Below are positions 39,743 through 50,934 of a stretch of DNA of 64,000 nt, piece by piece. Every line of letters starts with the position of its first letter. The stretch's first letter is position 1. The notes under the pieces were generated by a model, which saw nothing but the letters and a program-made list of their open reading frames with translations, was not told the origin of the DNA and made no database searches. Source of the stretch: Parastagonospora avenae f. sp. tritici 18332-5 (Eukaryota > Ascomycota > Dothideomycetes > Pleosporales > Phaeosphaeriaceae); NCBI GenBank assembly GCA_022559985.1, contig JAFJTR010000097.1, forward strand, positions 42,211 to 106,210. Reading direction: 5' to 3'. Made by a program: the position numbers and the translations under genes.

Positions 39743-42700
39743 GGCTGCCGAATGAGTTGTTCCAGTGAAGCGCCGTTACGTCACGTCGCCATTCATTGAC
39801 ATAATTATCACGGCTGGGGGGACCGCATGTTAGCCGCATGCAAACAAAGTCCACCGCTCAAGTCAGAGCACTAAGTATAAGGATACCGTACAGCTCCCCT
39901 CGCATGCAAGACTTCTGTACCTATGGCTTAGCTCGTGCAAACATAAGCTTTCTACTTACGGGAGACCATGACAGATTCTTACACCTCACAGTCCCACTGA
40001 CAAGCCGCAATCCGACTGAACACTCCCCACACCCATTACAAGCACCCAAGGCTGACAAATCGAGGAGAAGCACTTCGATGTTGACGGCAAGTCTTTTCCC
40101 GGTGGTTCCTTCGACTTCGCTCTGTACTTCTACAACAACTCCCACGGGCCTATCAACGCGGAGCTGGCCGGCGCTGCAGAGCCCCACTTCAAACGAGTCA
40201 CGGCCGACAGTAACATGACAATACTTCAGCTCACGAGGTTTTCAATATTGCCTGCGCGCATGAGCATGACTTTCAACAGTAGTATGAAAAGATGACAAAC
40301 TATGTCACAGGTACCTAGGTGCCTGTCCATTCTACACGCATGCTAAGCACTGGTCCGATTTACACAGACACCAGAACGAGAGATCTTCAGGCATCCGTGA
40401 AGCAATAGCTAGGTATGTTCAACTGATAACAAGTCGGACAGCCATTCTGAGGTACGTCGACATCACTGACCATGAATGCAGGCGACCTGCTCCGAACTCA
40501 GATTTCTGCAGCATGGTCAATCGACCCGCTTGAACTACCTACCGAACAGTTTGTGATTCCCCTTTGCGGCTTTCGGCCATCCATGCGCCACCTATACATA
40601 ACACGGCGAATTCGAACGCGGAGCCTAACCCTGGGACTATGTCGAACAGCGCATGGACATGGCGCTTAGCGGAGGCCACGGACTACACACGGGAAAAGAG
40701 ATTACCATCCCCCGATACAAGCGAGGCAAACACTGAACCCGGCTTGAGCTCGGGCCGGGGCATGTAATACCCTATCGATGCCTGGGTCTCACGTGAGGCA
40801 TGGCACAGAAAATTCGTCCCGGGCGTGTAACGGAAGATGCTGGACTCAACAACTTGAGGTACCCGGCAGAGTTTGCGCATAAATAAGAAAGAGATGGATT
40901 CTGGCGAACGCGAGCGCAATAGCGGAGTTCTATCTTCCTGTGCGCATCAAGTGGGCCCTATGCGACGGATATGATGCTTGGCCTTTTCCGCATGGCTGAC
41001 GACGCTTCACAGCTTCAGCGATCACAATCCGCCAGAAGCACCTATCAAACCGAAGCCTGGAACAATAAGTGCGAACGAAGTGGGTTGTCAGGCTGTGAAA
41101 AGTGCCGAATGGGAAACGTCAGGAGGTTTCCCAACCTTGGAAGGCTGACGTTTGATCCCCGCTTCCTAACTAGCGCGTGCACCGATCACACTTCTTTCAA
41201 ACGTCACCTCCTCCACTCCTCACACAAAACGGCTTCCACATATACCCGCACTACTTACGCTGCTGAGATGCAGTTCAGGCTATGTTTCGTTGGTCGTACT
41301 ATATACCCGCTTCTCTGGAGTTAATGGCGCGATGAAGGAAGCACTCTGTGTGCAAGCATGCTCCGAACGATTCAGTTTCGCCATGGTCACCAGGTTCGCC
41401 TCAAATCTGAGATATGCGGATCACGCTGCTGATGCCTAGTAGTTTTTGGCTTGCTACAACAATCCGGTCATGAATAAACACCTGCTCATGGGTATATGAG
41501 CAACCATCATGTCCACGTCTGCTGGGCATCCACCTGATCCAACAATGTGAATTGAAGCAGTAGACCGGAATTCTGCTTCATGAATTCGTACCACACTGCG
41601 TCAGTTTGACTTCTAGACCTCGAACCACAACCTCCGGTTCATGGCGTTCAGCGCTACCCAGGGCTTTTGGGCGTAAGATTCATGCCGCCACTGTCTATAT
41701 AGGATTACATCGGAAGCCGGAAACACCACGCTCTCGCCAAATTTAGCCGCGTTTGCATCTCTGTGTTCCAGAGGTACATCGCGCGTGGACGTAGTTCGAC
41801 CAACGCTGTATAGCTTGGCTCCAACAAGGACATGTCGAAGGCTCTGTACAGCTTTGATGGCTTCTTCGCCTAGTGCCACGATGTGACTGGAGGACAGTAT
41901 GCTAAGGCTGAACCCTTTAGCAATGCTGTTTGCTCACGTGGGATGCGGTGCTTCGCCTGAGGTGCGCCTCATTCGATCCCTGATCCTATACAAAGAGGAG
42001 GAAGAGCTAGTCACTCGGACATTGCGCAACTTCGTAACTCCATCATTTCATACACAAAGGACGACTGATATGGGTACGCCATCTTCAGCGGCATTCGCAA
42101 GGTGGCAGGGCCGAAGGCTGCCGATAACAACGCGCGTGTTGTGACCGGATTTGCCCGCTCGCGAGACGCGCCAAATATACCAAATGGCGAAGCGCTCGAG
42201 CTTCCCGTTGATGCGATTTGCAACGCTTGGTTGTCTCAACATGTGGTCCTTCTCGATCGGTAGGAACAGCGTCTCCTGCGCCTGTCGTACTTGAGGGGCG
42301 CGGGTGGTAGAAATGTCGACATGTACCACAACGACAACCAAACGAGGTCGACATCGCGCCGCACAAGCCGACAAGACAAGAACGGAAGCTTCGGTATGAC
42401 TTGTCGCTGAGAGCAGCTCATGGTGGGTGGTCTTGTTGGTCCAGCTCCTCGCCCGCTCGCAACACGGCGGCCGGCAGTCAGTCGGAGGAGTGGGTGACGT
42501 AACTGTCAGGAGCAGCAAAATTGAAGCTCCGCCCACATCCTCCTCTGATCTTGCCAAGACTATTGCTCGCGCTAGCCGCACACAGTATACTTGCGAGTCC
42601 ACCTGCAGCATCTTGACTGCGACCTTTTCGTATCTTGGTACCAGCTTGCCCCCAAACTTCTTGAGCCGCCATTCTCTGTCAAAGCCCCCCTTTTTGGCGC

Positions 42701-42789
42701 CTCCTGCTACCTGCCAAGCTCCTTATACAGTCCAATCACGACTACAAATCTCCCCGTCAACACAACACATCCTGCGAGCGCGTCCAACC
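39743..42789. other. 3-kb region without a recognisable gene
   Basis: Two stretches look coding-like but cannot be assembled: 40054-40294 on the plus strand (FPGGSFDFALYFYNNSHGPI and similar) and 41613-41879 on the minus strand (ending ALNAMNRRLWFEV). Neither has a clear start, splice context or known family. They may be decayed genes. 42400-42789 is the pyrimidine-rich promoter and leader of the next gene. Confidence 0.45.
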
Positions 42790-43818
42790 ATGTCGCAGTT
42801 CCCACAGAACGACACCTTCGCCTACGATGCTTATGTCATCGATGGTTACAGTATTGTCGAGCACGACTTTGACGTGTACCGGACCCCTGCGGCCATGACA
42901 CCGTATTCGGTGTGGCGCCCACCTGGAGGTTCTCAGGGCTCGAACGAGTCACAGAGGGGTCGATTCGAGCTCACCGCGGCTGAGCATGATAGTGAAGCGG
43001 ATGGCGAATACGATATCGGTGAGGAGTTGCAGCCCCTCACCAACAACGACGCCATCCCACGTGCGTCACCGGAGTCAGATGAGGGGGACGAGGAGGTCAG
43101 TACCTCAAACAAGCTGAAGCAGGGGGTCCTTCTCGTCAAGAAGCAGGCAAAGGAGACCACTTTGGAGAAGAGGCTAGGGCAGCACATTCGGGTCGTCTGT
43201 AAAGGCCCCGGCGTTCACTTTGAGGGAGTGTACTGGAAGGCCCCAGAGAACGACCACACCATCCCCACCACGGATAATGACAAGTACGGCTGCGTCAAGA
43301 GCATCGTGACCGCATTCCGAAACAACCAGGGATGCAAAGAGGTCGCTACCCGCCAGATGTTCCAAAATAAGTGGGGCGATGGCGCTACTCACTACAGCAA
43401 GGAGGAGCTGGAGGTTGCTGCGTGGGCTGTTGTCGACTGCACGATCAATATCCACACCGTCGGCTGGACGAAGCAGCTGCTCGACCAGAAGCTCCGCGAC
43501 CAAGTCCAAAAGACTATGTTCTGCACCTTCGGAGAGCGCTTCAACGCACTGATCAAGCTGCTCACCCACTCGAAGCGTACCTGCGAGGACGTTCTCAAGG
43601 CTGAGCGCTTCTACACCACCATTGGCAACCCGTTCGAGATGGAGATGAGGACTTCGAGCAACAAGAACTCGAACAAACGCAAGGGCAGCGTGCTCAAGCG
43701 CAAGATGAAGGAGATGAAGGAGAAAAAGGACAGCGAGAGCGGCGAGAATGAGGGCGAGGAGGGCGAGGGCGTTGATCGCGCTCCCAAGACCAAGCGCACC
43801 AAGAAGGCCCGCGTTTGA
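42790..43818 (+). CDS. Fungal nuclear-type protein of unknown function
   Basis: Single exon, 343 residues from the ATG of MSQFPQNDTFAYDAYVIDGY. The N-terminal third is acidic and disordered. A folded-looking part spans about residues 130-285: RLGQHIRVVCKGPGVHFEGV, YGCVKSIVTAFRNNQGCKEV, ELEVAAWAVVDCTINIHTVG and FGERFNALIKLLTHSKRTCE. The tail alternates lysine-rich and acidic blocks (KRKGSVLKRKMKEMKEKK, APKTKRTKKARV), which are strong nuclear-localisation candidates. I do not recognise a named domain. The frame is open for 360 bases upstream, but that part lies in a promoter-like CT-rich region, so the ATG at 42790 is chosen. Third-position G/C preference supports real coding. Confidence 0.72.
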   Translation: MSQFPQNDTFAYDAYVIDGYSIVEHDFDVYRTPAAMTPYSVWRPPGGSQGSNESQRGRFELTAAEHDSEADGEYDIGEELQPLTNNDAIPRASPESDEGDEEVSTSNKLKQGVLLVKKQAKETTLEKRLGQHIRVVCKGPGVHFEGVYWKAPENDHTIPTTDNDKYGCVKSIVTAFRNNQGCKEVATRQMFQNKWGDGATHYSKEELEVAAWAVVDCTINIHTVGWTKQLLDQKLRDQVQKTMFCTFGERFNALIKLLTHSKRTCEDVLKAERFYTTIGNPFEMEMRTSSNKNSNKRKGSVLKRKMKEMKEKKDSESGENEGEEGEGVDRAPKTKRTKKARV

Positions 43819-44167
43819 GGTGGTCTGCGACGGAGGGAATGGAGAGTTCTTGCTTTTTGTCGGAGTCAGATACCCGGGGTCACGGTGTTTAGCTTTTTTC
43901 TTTCTTGATGCTCCCGCGACGATTCTGTGCTAGATTTGCGCACGTTTCTGTCTGCACCTGAGCGGTTGTTGGTCAATGCACCACGACCTTTTTTGAGACC
44001 GGAGTTTGCTCCGAGATCTCTCTTACGAGTCACCACAGAGCGTGCACTACATCGGAGATAGACACCTTTCATACACTAAAATCTTGTACATGCTGTACCA
44101 CTTCACCGTCTTTCATGCACTTCAAAAGGTTGCTAAACATTACATCGATTCTCTAACAATGAATCAT
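43819..44167. other. Convergent 3' region
   Basis: 349 bases between facing stop codons of the unknown gene and GH115. No feature is seen beyond untranslated sequence. Confidence 0.5.
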
Positions 44168-47100
44168 CTATCTACGTGTCATCGTTGAATTCCCGCCCAT
44201 TCCCACCCTCCAGCTCTCCGGTGGTCCATTATGAGACGCCACCACGCCTCCCAGATCCATCACAACCTTCTGCAGAATGACATTACTCTCCACCAACCAC
44301 AGTTTCAGCGTGTGCTTTCCCGGCATGAGCGCGCCATGGTTCGTAGTATTGCGCCACGCATTGTCAGCCACCGCGACGCCCCAGTTCACCGGGAAGTCCG
44401 GCTGCGGGCGATCGATAACGTACTGGCGGCGCACCTCTGGCTTGTCGTCTATCTTGGCGATGTACGCGAGTGGTTTCTGGGGGTTGACGTTGAGGCTGGG
44501 AGAGAGAATGAGGGTCAGGTTGAGGCCCTTCTCTTTCGTCGTGGGCGTGAAGGTGTAGAAGTCGTATTCGAGCGCAGGGGCGCTGGACGAATCGAGGCCT
44601 TCTGCGAGGCCGCTGGCGAGCTTCACGGCGGACAGAGTACGGCCGTATTTTGGCAGGACCATGTAGGAGAGATTGCCCTTGGAGGAAGTACGCGTGTAGT
44701 GCTCGGCTTCAATGGCGATTTGGCCGGCGTTTTCGACGAAGCCGGATGTAAAGTTTGATGGGATCATGGTCTTGTTGACTTGAACCATGACTTGGGGGTT
44801 GTTGCCGGCAGTGCCGAAGTCGGTGCTGGAGCTGAAGTTCATGGTGCTCTTCTTGCCAAAGCCATCTTCAAGCTTGCTGAAGTCAACGTCGATGTAGACG
44901 CGGACGTCTGGATCGTTGGGACCGATGGTTCCAGACTTCTGCGAGAGAGTGATGAAGGGGTCGGCGGAGATGTTCCAGCTGAAAGTTCTGGTGCCGCGGG
45001 ATGCGATCTCGATCCAACGCTTGGGTGTGAAGGGAGTGATGGCAGGCATGTTGAGAGAGTTGGCTCCATTTCCGTGCCACATGTCATCTCCAGGAATGGT
45101 GGCATTGCTGCCCTCGACTGCAACGCCCATGTCGCCGGCAAGAGAACGCTCAAGGACTTGGACATATCGGAGATCCGGCGATGACTGACGCATAGGTTGT
45201 TGCCTGATCTGAGTTAGCATCTCTTTGTACAGCTCACACGCAAGATGATGTACTCACCAGTATCCCTGGTATCCAATATGGGTCTGGTCCATCATGTGAT
45301 CCCACTTGCCGTTGAGAAGAGTGTGGTAAATTCGGGTCAGGTTGTTGTCCTTATTCATCGCGTCAATGACATGTTGCATCCACCTGTTGGCACTGTTCCT
45401 GCCCATCTGAGCGTAGATTATGTTCCTCGCGCCGGCAATCTGGAGGTCAACGAAGTTGGCACCAGCAAGAACGCGATGAAGAACAGTCTGGTAGTAGCCG
45501 GGGTATGACGACTTCGGGAGAGCATCAGCAATCGCCTGCGCCCTGGTTGCAATATCCTGCCATCGAGCAAGAATTCCATCGGCTTCCTCGTAGTTGAGAA
45601 TGCTGAAGGACGATGGCTCGACCCACTCGAATTTGCGCATGTTGGCCAAGCTACCGTACTCGTCGACAATCTCCGCGATTTCCTCAGCGTGCTCCTCGCC
45701 GAAGTTGCGGGTCGCCCAGTCTTTGGTCCATTGAGGCACAGAGGTCTCGTCGTAAGCATCCATGTCGTAGGCAATGTCAAACCAATGGCTGAGCGCGATC
45801 TCACTAGGCTTGATGTCACCAACGTTGACAATCCAGATGCGATCGGCCTCACGGTCCTTGGCGAGCTTCATCTGCTCATATGTCTTTTGAAGCTGGATGG
45901 TGTCGAGCCACTTGTAGTTGCGGGAGTCGCCAACGTAGTCGAAGTGGTAGTAAACACCAGCACCTCCGGAACGCTTCTTCTCGTCTCCGACAGGAAGACG
46001 ACGGATGTTTTGCCAGTTGTCTTCGGTCCAGAGGAGAGTGACCCAGTCTGGAACCTTCATGCCGGCCTCAAAGTAGTCCTGGACCTCCTTGTACAAGCAC
46101 CACATCTGAGGGACCTCTGATGCGTTACCGTAGACCTTGTCGAGGATCTCGGTTTGAGCATTGACTACGGCCTCAAGGACGCTGGTACGGACATCGGAAG
46201 ATGCGGCAGTGTCGTGGTAACCGCGCATACCAACAGTGACGACGTTCTCGTATGGACGAGCGCGAATAGCACCCTCCGTGAAGAAGTCGTACAGAGTCTC
46301 GTTGTTCGTCTCCCAAGACCATCCTTTCTCAGTACCCTTCGCAACCTTGGCCCACTCCTGAGTAGCACGAACCATGGGCTCGGTGTGGGAAGTTCCCATC
46401 ACAACACCGTACTCGTCAGCGAGAGGCTGGTTGCGTGCGTCGTCAACGTTGAACATGCCATTCCACATGGCGGGCCAGAGGTAGTTACCCTTCGATCGGA
46501 GGATCAGCTCGAACACGTGAGAGTAGTATTCCGCTCCAAAGGCTACACCATACGGTGATTTGGGGTAGATCTTGTTAGCCCAACCGGTTAAAGCGGGAGC
46601 CTCATCGTTAATGAAGAATCCTCGATATTTCACGGAGGGTGTCTTCTGTGTCTTCGTGGTCTGGAGGGCGTAAACAGAGTCGTGGGGCCTGACAGGGACG
46701 TCGGCCATCCAGTGCCATGGTGATACACCAATTTGTTCGGATACATCGTAGATGCCGTAGATCGCACCTCGACGATCGCTTCCTATACAGGCTTAGTATC
46801 TGAGCGTTGTTATAGTTTCTGAGACATACCAGCAATAACAAGGGCAGGTCCTGTGCCGTTTCCAACATTGTCCACGAAAGTGCTAACGTAGGACTCCCAT
46901 TTCCCTTCGATGGCGCTGACGTCCAATTGACCGCTCGCGATCATGCCATCGATCAGGCTGGAGTTTCCAATCGTGCCCACAATGATGGTCCCCGCTCCTG
47001 AAACTGCGTAACCAGTTCCGTTCGAGGATCCAACACTCCAATCTTCATTGATACCGGTGACATTGAAGATCACGGACGAATTTGCAGTCGCAGTGCCGGA

Positions 47101-47355
47101 TGCTGTGAGGGTGCCATTGACACCAGTGACGCGTCCAAAGTCGACGGCAAGGTCGTGGGCGGCACGGAGAACACCAGGCCAGTCTGCTGCATCAGCATGA
47201 ATCTGGACTGGTGATGAGCGAGAAGCAAGAAGCGTTCCGTTTCCGGCAGTGAAAGCGACTGTCGGCTTTCGGAACGCCTCTAACGCCGAAGCAGTACCAG
47301 CAAAGGCAACTGATAACGACAAGAAGCCTACTGCTGTTCGAGACAAAAACTCCAT
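44168..47355 (-). CDS. GH115 xylan alpha-(4-O-methyl)-glucuronidase, secreted, three exons
   Basis: Removes (methyl)glucuronic acid from inner residues of glucuronoxylan. Exons 47355-46830, 46782-45258 and 45203-44168 total 3087 nt, 1028 residues, the expected size for this multi-domain family. The signal peptide is MEFLSRTAVGFLSLSVAFAG, with cleavage near residue 25. Landmarks: VSPWHWMADVPV, KYRGFFINDEAPALTGWANK, NYLWPAMWNGMFNVDD, YGVVMGTSHTEPM, VTLLWTEDNWQNIRRLP and GGAGVYYHFDYVG. The third exon carries the C-terminal beta domains with many Asn-x-Ser/Thr sites. The two introns (47 and 54 nt) have ACTAAG and GCTAAC branch sites. The start at 47355 is preferred to an in-frame ATG seven codons earlier because it begins directly at the signal peptide. 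Its substrate links it to GH62 25 kb away. Confidence 0.94.
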
Positions 47356-47430
47356 GGTGGCGATTTGAAGTCCCAAGATGAGGTATCGGAGCTGCCTTGA
47401 CTCTCAACTACATATGCGACATGCCGCAAA

Positions 47431-47438
47431 GATATACA
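47431..47438 (-). promoter_or_regulatory. TATA-like box of the GH115 gene
   Basis: TGTATATC on the minus strand, 76-83 bases upstream of the GH115 ATG. It is at a similar distance as the TATA boxes of GH62 and GH93. Confidence 0.45.
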
Positions 47439-47615
47439 AACTTCAACATGCATCAAATATCCACCAAGCTATCCCGCTCCTCTGCTAGCTGGTGCCCATC
47501 ACTTTCCCTTTGCATGGCTAGTATCTGTCACCTGAATTCCAGGCACCCAACACCGACTCATGCAGGTCGAACCTGATCGATACGAGGCGTTAGCACTGCG
47601 CACCGGCAATAATAT

Positions 47616-47622
47616 GGCTAAA
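47616..47622 (+). promoter_or_regulatory. GGCTAAA, canonical XlnR site upstream of GH115
   Basis: This is an exact match to the XlnR consensus first defined in Aspergillus, 261 bp upstream of the GH115 start codon. The orientation is opposite to the gene, which the site tolerates. One seven-base match remains modest evidence. Confidence 0.4.
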
Positions 47623-48184
47623 TAGAAGTGCTCAAGCTCGACCAGTACGCTTCACGGAGCAACTTTTCTAGAAGAAGATCTTGGTTGTGGGCCTGAGGTC
47701 ATGCGGTTTAACCTGGGGCCCGCCACGCGACCTTATAGTGCTGCAGAGCGCAGGTTTGGCGATCCCAATGCACGACGAAAAGGGGAAATATTTGAAGTCC
47801 TCATAGGTCCATTACGGGCTCGCAAAGTTTTTCCGGGCAGGTTCGATGCAGTCAAGTTATCCCATGGTCGAGGAATTGCTTTATAGAGATGCGGTGGTGA
47901 AATTTGTGGAGGCGGAGCGTCTTCGGAGGCAGGAACAGAGATTCCGGGCCCATGGAGAGAATGCGGGTCGGGAGAAGACGCAATGGTTAAATGTAAATCA
48001 GCCACAGCCCCCCGCAAATTTGCTAGATCCAACGCGGCTTAGTCTAGCGGGCAATGCCAAGCATCGCGAAATGTTCGAAGGCAAGCGCAACAAGAAATTG
48101 CATTCCAACCAGCCGATCATTGCCACCACGTCACACGCTCTAGCTGCGCCGCACGACTCGGTGTGACAAGTACCGAACTCGATA

Positions 48185-48513
48185 ATGGCTCAAGGTGCGA
48201 TCAAGACAAAGTCTAAGCCCGTGGTGCCGAAGAAGTGAGTTTTTTCCGTCTTGTCAATTTTTGCGCCGGGGCTTTCCAAGCGCGCTCCGCTGGGACAGGC
48301 GATACTGACGGTAGTAGAAAGCAGCAGACAAGACCCGGTGCACGCGTAGTCAAGCCGAAGAAGGCTTCGCTCATCCAGCAGAACAAGATCAAGCATAAGA
48401 GCTCTTCCGGCCTCATTGGACAGACCGAAAAACTCATGGCGGAGAAGGCTGGGCATCTCGAGTTGCTGAAGGGCGGAAAGAAAGATAAGAAGGAGGCGAA
48501 GAAGACGAAATGA
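48185..48513 (+). CDS. UPF0390-family small basic protein, two exons
   Basis: A conserved eukaryotic protein of about 80-100 residues, related to the human Leydig-cell-tumour 10-kDa homologue and thought to be nucleolar. Exon 1 is 48185-48234 (MAQGAIKTKSKPVVPKK), the intron is 48235-48317 (83 nt, donor GTGAGT, branch ACTGAC), and exon 2 is 48318-48513. The total of 246 nt gives 81 residues. The family signature is visible: an N-terminal MAQG followed by Lys-rich sequence, then RPGARVVKPKKASLIQQNKI, and a Lys-rich tail. More than a quarter of the residues are lysine. Function is unproven in fungi. Confidence 0.82.
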
Positions 48514-48876
48514 GCCCTGTTTTGACAACATTGGCGTGCTGAAGGAGGGAAATGCATCCATGATAATCTCACGAATCTCATCACGAACGATACGACTGCG
48601 CCGAGTGAGAAGGACGAAACCGACACACTGTGAGCATGAGATGGACGTGTCCCGCTGCATGAGTAGCTAGGAAACATGGCAGGAGCATCATGGTGCCGTG
48701 CATGGGTTAGCACATGTGCACTGCGGCCATATTCGGGAGAAGCGATCAATACTAGATGAAAAGGTTGTCATTGTGACTCAGAGCCCCATACCAGAGGCGA
48801 GAATGTAGTCCCAATACCAGAAGCAACTCCGTTGCGCCAATGATGGAAATAGCGCATGAATGCCTCATCGAGCTGC
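48514..48876. other. Convergent 3' region
   Basis: 363 bases between facing stop codons of the UPF0390 and MTC1 genes; only untranslated sequence is visible. Confidence 0.5.
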
Positions 48877-50443
48877 TCAAATAATACCAGCTCGCGCAGC
48901 TTCACCACCACCTGCTTCTACAACTGCTTCGCGTGCTTTGCCTCTGCCCAGGCCGCCCTCGCCTACACCCATTCTTCGCGCAACATATCGCTGGGCGACA
49001 ATGCCTACACTAAGGTTGATCGTCTCCTCCATCCACTCTGATACCCATTCGCGAGGGTCCACACCACCAGTCTCGATGATTTGTTGAATCTCTTGTGGCA
49101 GCTGTGGCTCTTCACCTGCTGCTTCAGTATTTGCAGGCGCATCCAGCCACTCCGCCCACGTGGCTGGGAAGGACTGGCTGACAGCCTTGAAGCTGATGCC
49201 GTGAATAGGGTCGTAAAGGTAGATGGCGAACGCAACTTGCTCGTCCTCGTCCTTCTGCTCCTCGACTTCGCTCTTCTCTTCTGATGAGGAAGTTGCGAAA
49301 AGACCGATCTGGGCTGGGAAGCTCACAGCTTGTATCGCGAGGAAGATGTCGCTGCTCCGCACGGGATTTGTTTCGCTCAACACTTCGGTTGCCTGCTTTG
49401 CGGCCTGCTCGACGCCGCCTCTTGCGGCAAAGAACTCGTTTGCATATGCCTCTGCGCTCACTCGTACTAGCTTCGTGCCTTCCGCAAGCCCATTCACAAC
49501 ACTCAGGTCCCGCTTCTCGGTGTCGCGCCACCAGGGACCGTCGTTCCAGCCGCCGCCGCCGCCCATGTACCCCTCTACGGAGCTGCGTTGTGTTGACTCG
49601 GTGCCTCGTTGTATAACCATCAAGTCGCCGCCCTCAACTTGGGCCATAACCGAGGAGAAGGTCTGGTAGATGATGGGGTCGAGGGAAGGGTAGCCAATGA
49701 GGTCGTGTGTAATGTGGATTTGTAGGCGCTCATGTTGCGATATGGGCGGCGCGAGGGTATGGAGGATGTTGGAAAAGGTTGGGAGGGCACGCTGGCCGAG
49801 CTCGCCGCCTGTATAGTGTCAGCATGTGTGCTTGCATCCTTCGAAGCATATCCCTACCGATGCTGCGCAGAGCACCAACGTTGCCGCGCACTTGCTCTGC
49901 CCATCGCTGTGCTTCTTCGTTCTTTTGCAATTCCTGGTACGCTGCCTCTGCCTGTTTCTTCGCTGCATTGGCGGCCTCAGTGGCTTGCGAGATGATGCCT
50001 CCCCAGCCGCCTCCCCACCACGACCCTCCAGCTGGCTTGACTTCCGCTGGCTGTGGTACTGGCTTCGTGGGCTCTTCTTCGGTAGGCGCAAAGCTCTGGT
50101 GGAATGATCGGGTGCTCTCTCCTGACTTCCTCGGCACTGCGGGCCTATCCTCACTGGTGCGGGCGGAGCCTGTGGAGGAAGGGGTGACGACGCCGGCTGT
50201 GCGACGGTTGCTCGAGGCTGTCGACGATGACAGCTTGGGTGTGTTTGGCCGGCTTGCGGGACGAGGAACTTCTGGGCGCTGGAACTTCTCCAGAGCCTCA
50301 AGCTCCTCCAGCTCCTTAAGTGCATCTGTGTCCTGTTCGAACCGCTGTCGTGACGCTTTGGCTACCTTCTTGGGCGGGGGAGCTGGTGCTTGCGCCTCCA
50401 TTTCAAGTTCCGCCAGCTGTTCTTCGACAGTCTTGGGGGGCAT
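48877..50443 (-). CDS. mtc1: MTC1 (maintenance of telomere capping) family protein, two exons
   Basis: Yeast Mtc1 is a cytosolic/COPI-vesicle protein found by its genetic link to the telomere-capping mutant cdc13; its molecular role is unclear. Exon 1 is 50443-49858, the intron 49857-49809 (49 nt, branch GCTGAC), and exon 2 49808-48877. Total 1518 nt, 505 residues. The N terminus is MPPKTVEEQLAELEMEAQAP, followed by a disordered Ser/Pro region. Then comes the family core: GGSWWGGGWGGIISQATEAA with a coiled segment ending EEAQRWAEQVRGNVGALRS, and, after the intron, QRALPTFSNILHTLAPPISQ, ERLQIHITHDLIGYPSLDPI and a C-terminal globular part. The tail is Gly/Ala-rich. It is divergent from the AT-hook gene. 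Confidence 0.85.
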
Positions 50444-50934
50444 CTTGGCCTTGAGTGCAGTAGCTATTGGTGATTCACGAGAGCAATGTACGGGGTAAAG
50501 CTACGACAGGGTGTGAAAGTGAATGTATTGTGCAACCTTCCACTACAATAGAGGTCATGCATTGTTGTGGAGCCGTAGGCCAGGAAGACTAGCGCATGCC
50601 TGTCATTGGCGCGGTGCCTTGCCCTGTGCTTGTAGTCGCTTTTGCAGGAGCAGCCACGACCACGAGACAAAGATCACCACACCCAGCGCGCAAGCCTTAC
50701 TATTTCATTTGGACTACTTCTTTTCTACTAATTCCTCTATCACAGCTTTGCGCTTTCTCCGTCAACTTGCGCCAGCTTTCCATTCATCTTTGCGGATGCA
50801 CATTTTCGTCACCCTGACAGACTTGCCATCTGCGCTACGCCGACCCGGGAACGTACACAAAGTCATCATCCCAATTGCTCCACGCGGGCGCATCTTGCGC
50901 CTTGAATCAAACCCAGATCCATCGCACCGCGTAG
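50444..50934. other. Divergent promoter between mtc1 and the AT-hook gene
   Basis: 490 bases shared by two divergent genes, CT-rich towards the right. No discrete motif stands out. Confidence 0.5.

Larger units (their letters stand above)
47356..48184. other. Divergent region between GH115 and the UPF0390 gene
   Basis: Contains the GH115 promoter and the promoter of the small gene at 48185. Short frames here lack protein features. Confidence 0.5.

Noticed and set aside
44231..46558. Several long plus-strand frames opposite GH115
   Set aside because: They arise from the G/C-biased codon use of the GH115 gene on the other strand.
47846..48166. Charged 106-residue frame just upstream of the UPF0390 gene
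   Set aside because: It ends within about 20 bases of the next ATG, occupies the promoter, and shows no recognisable motif.
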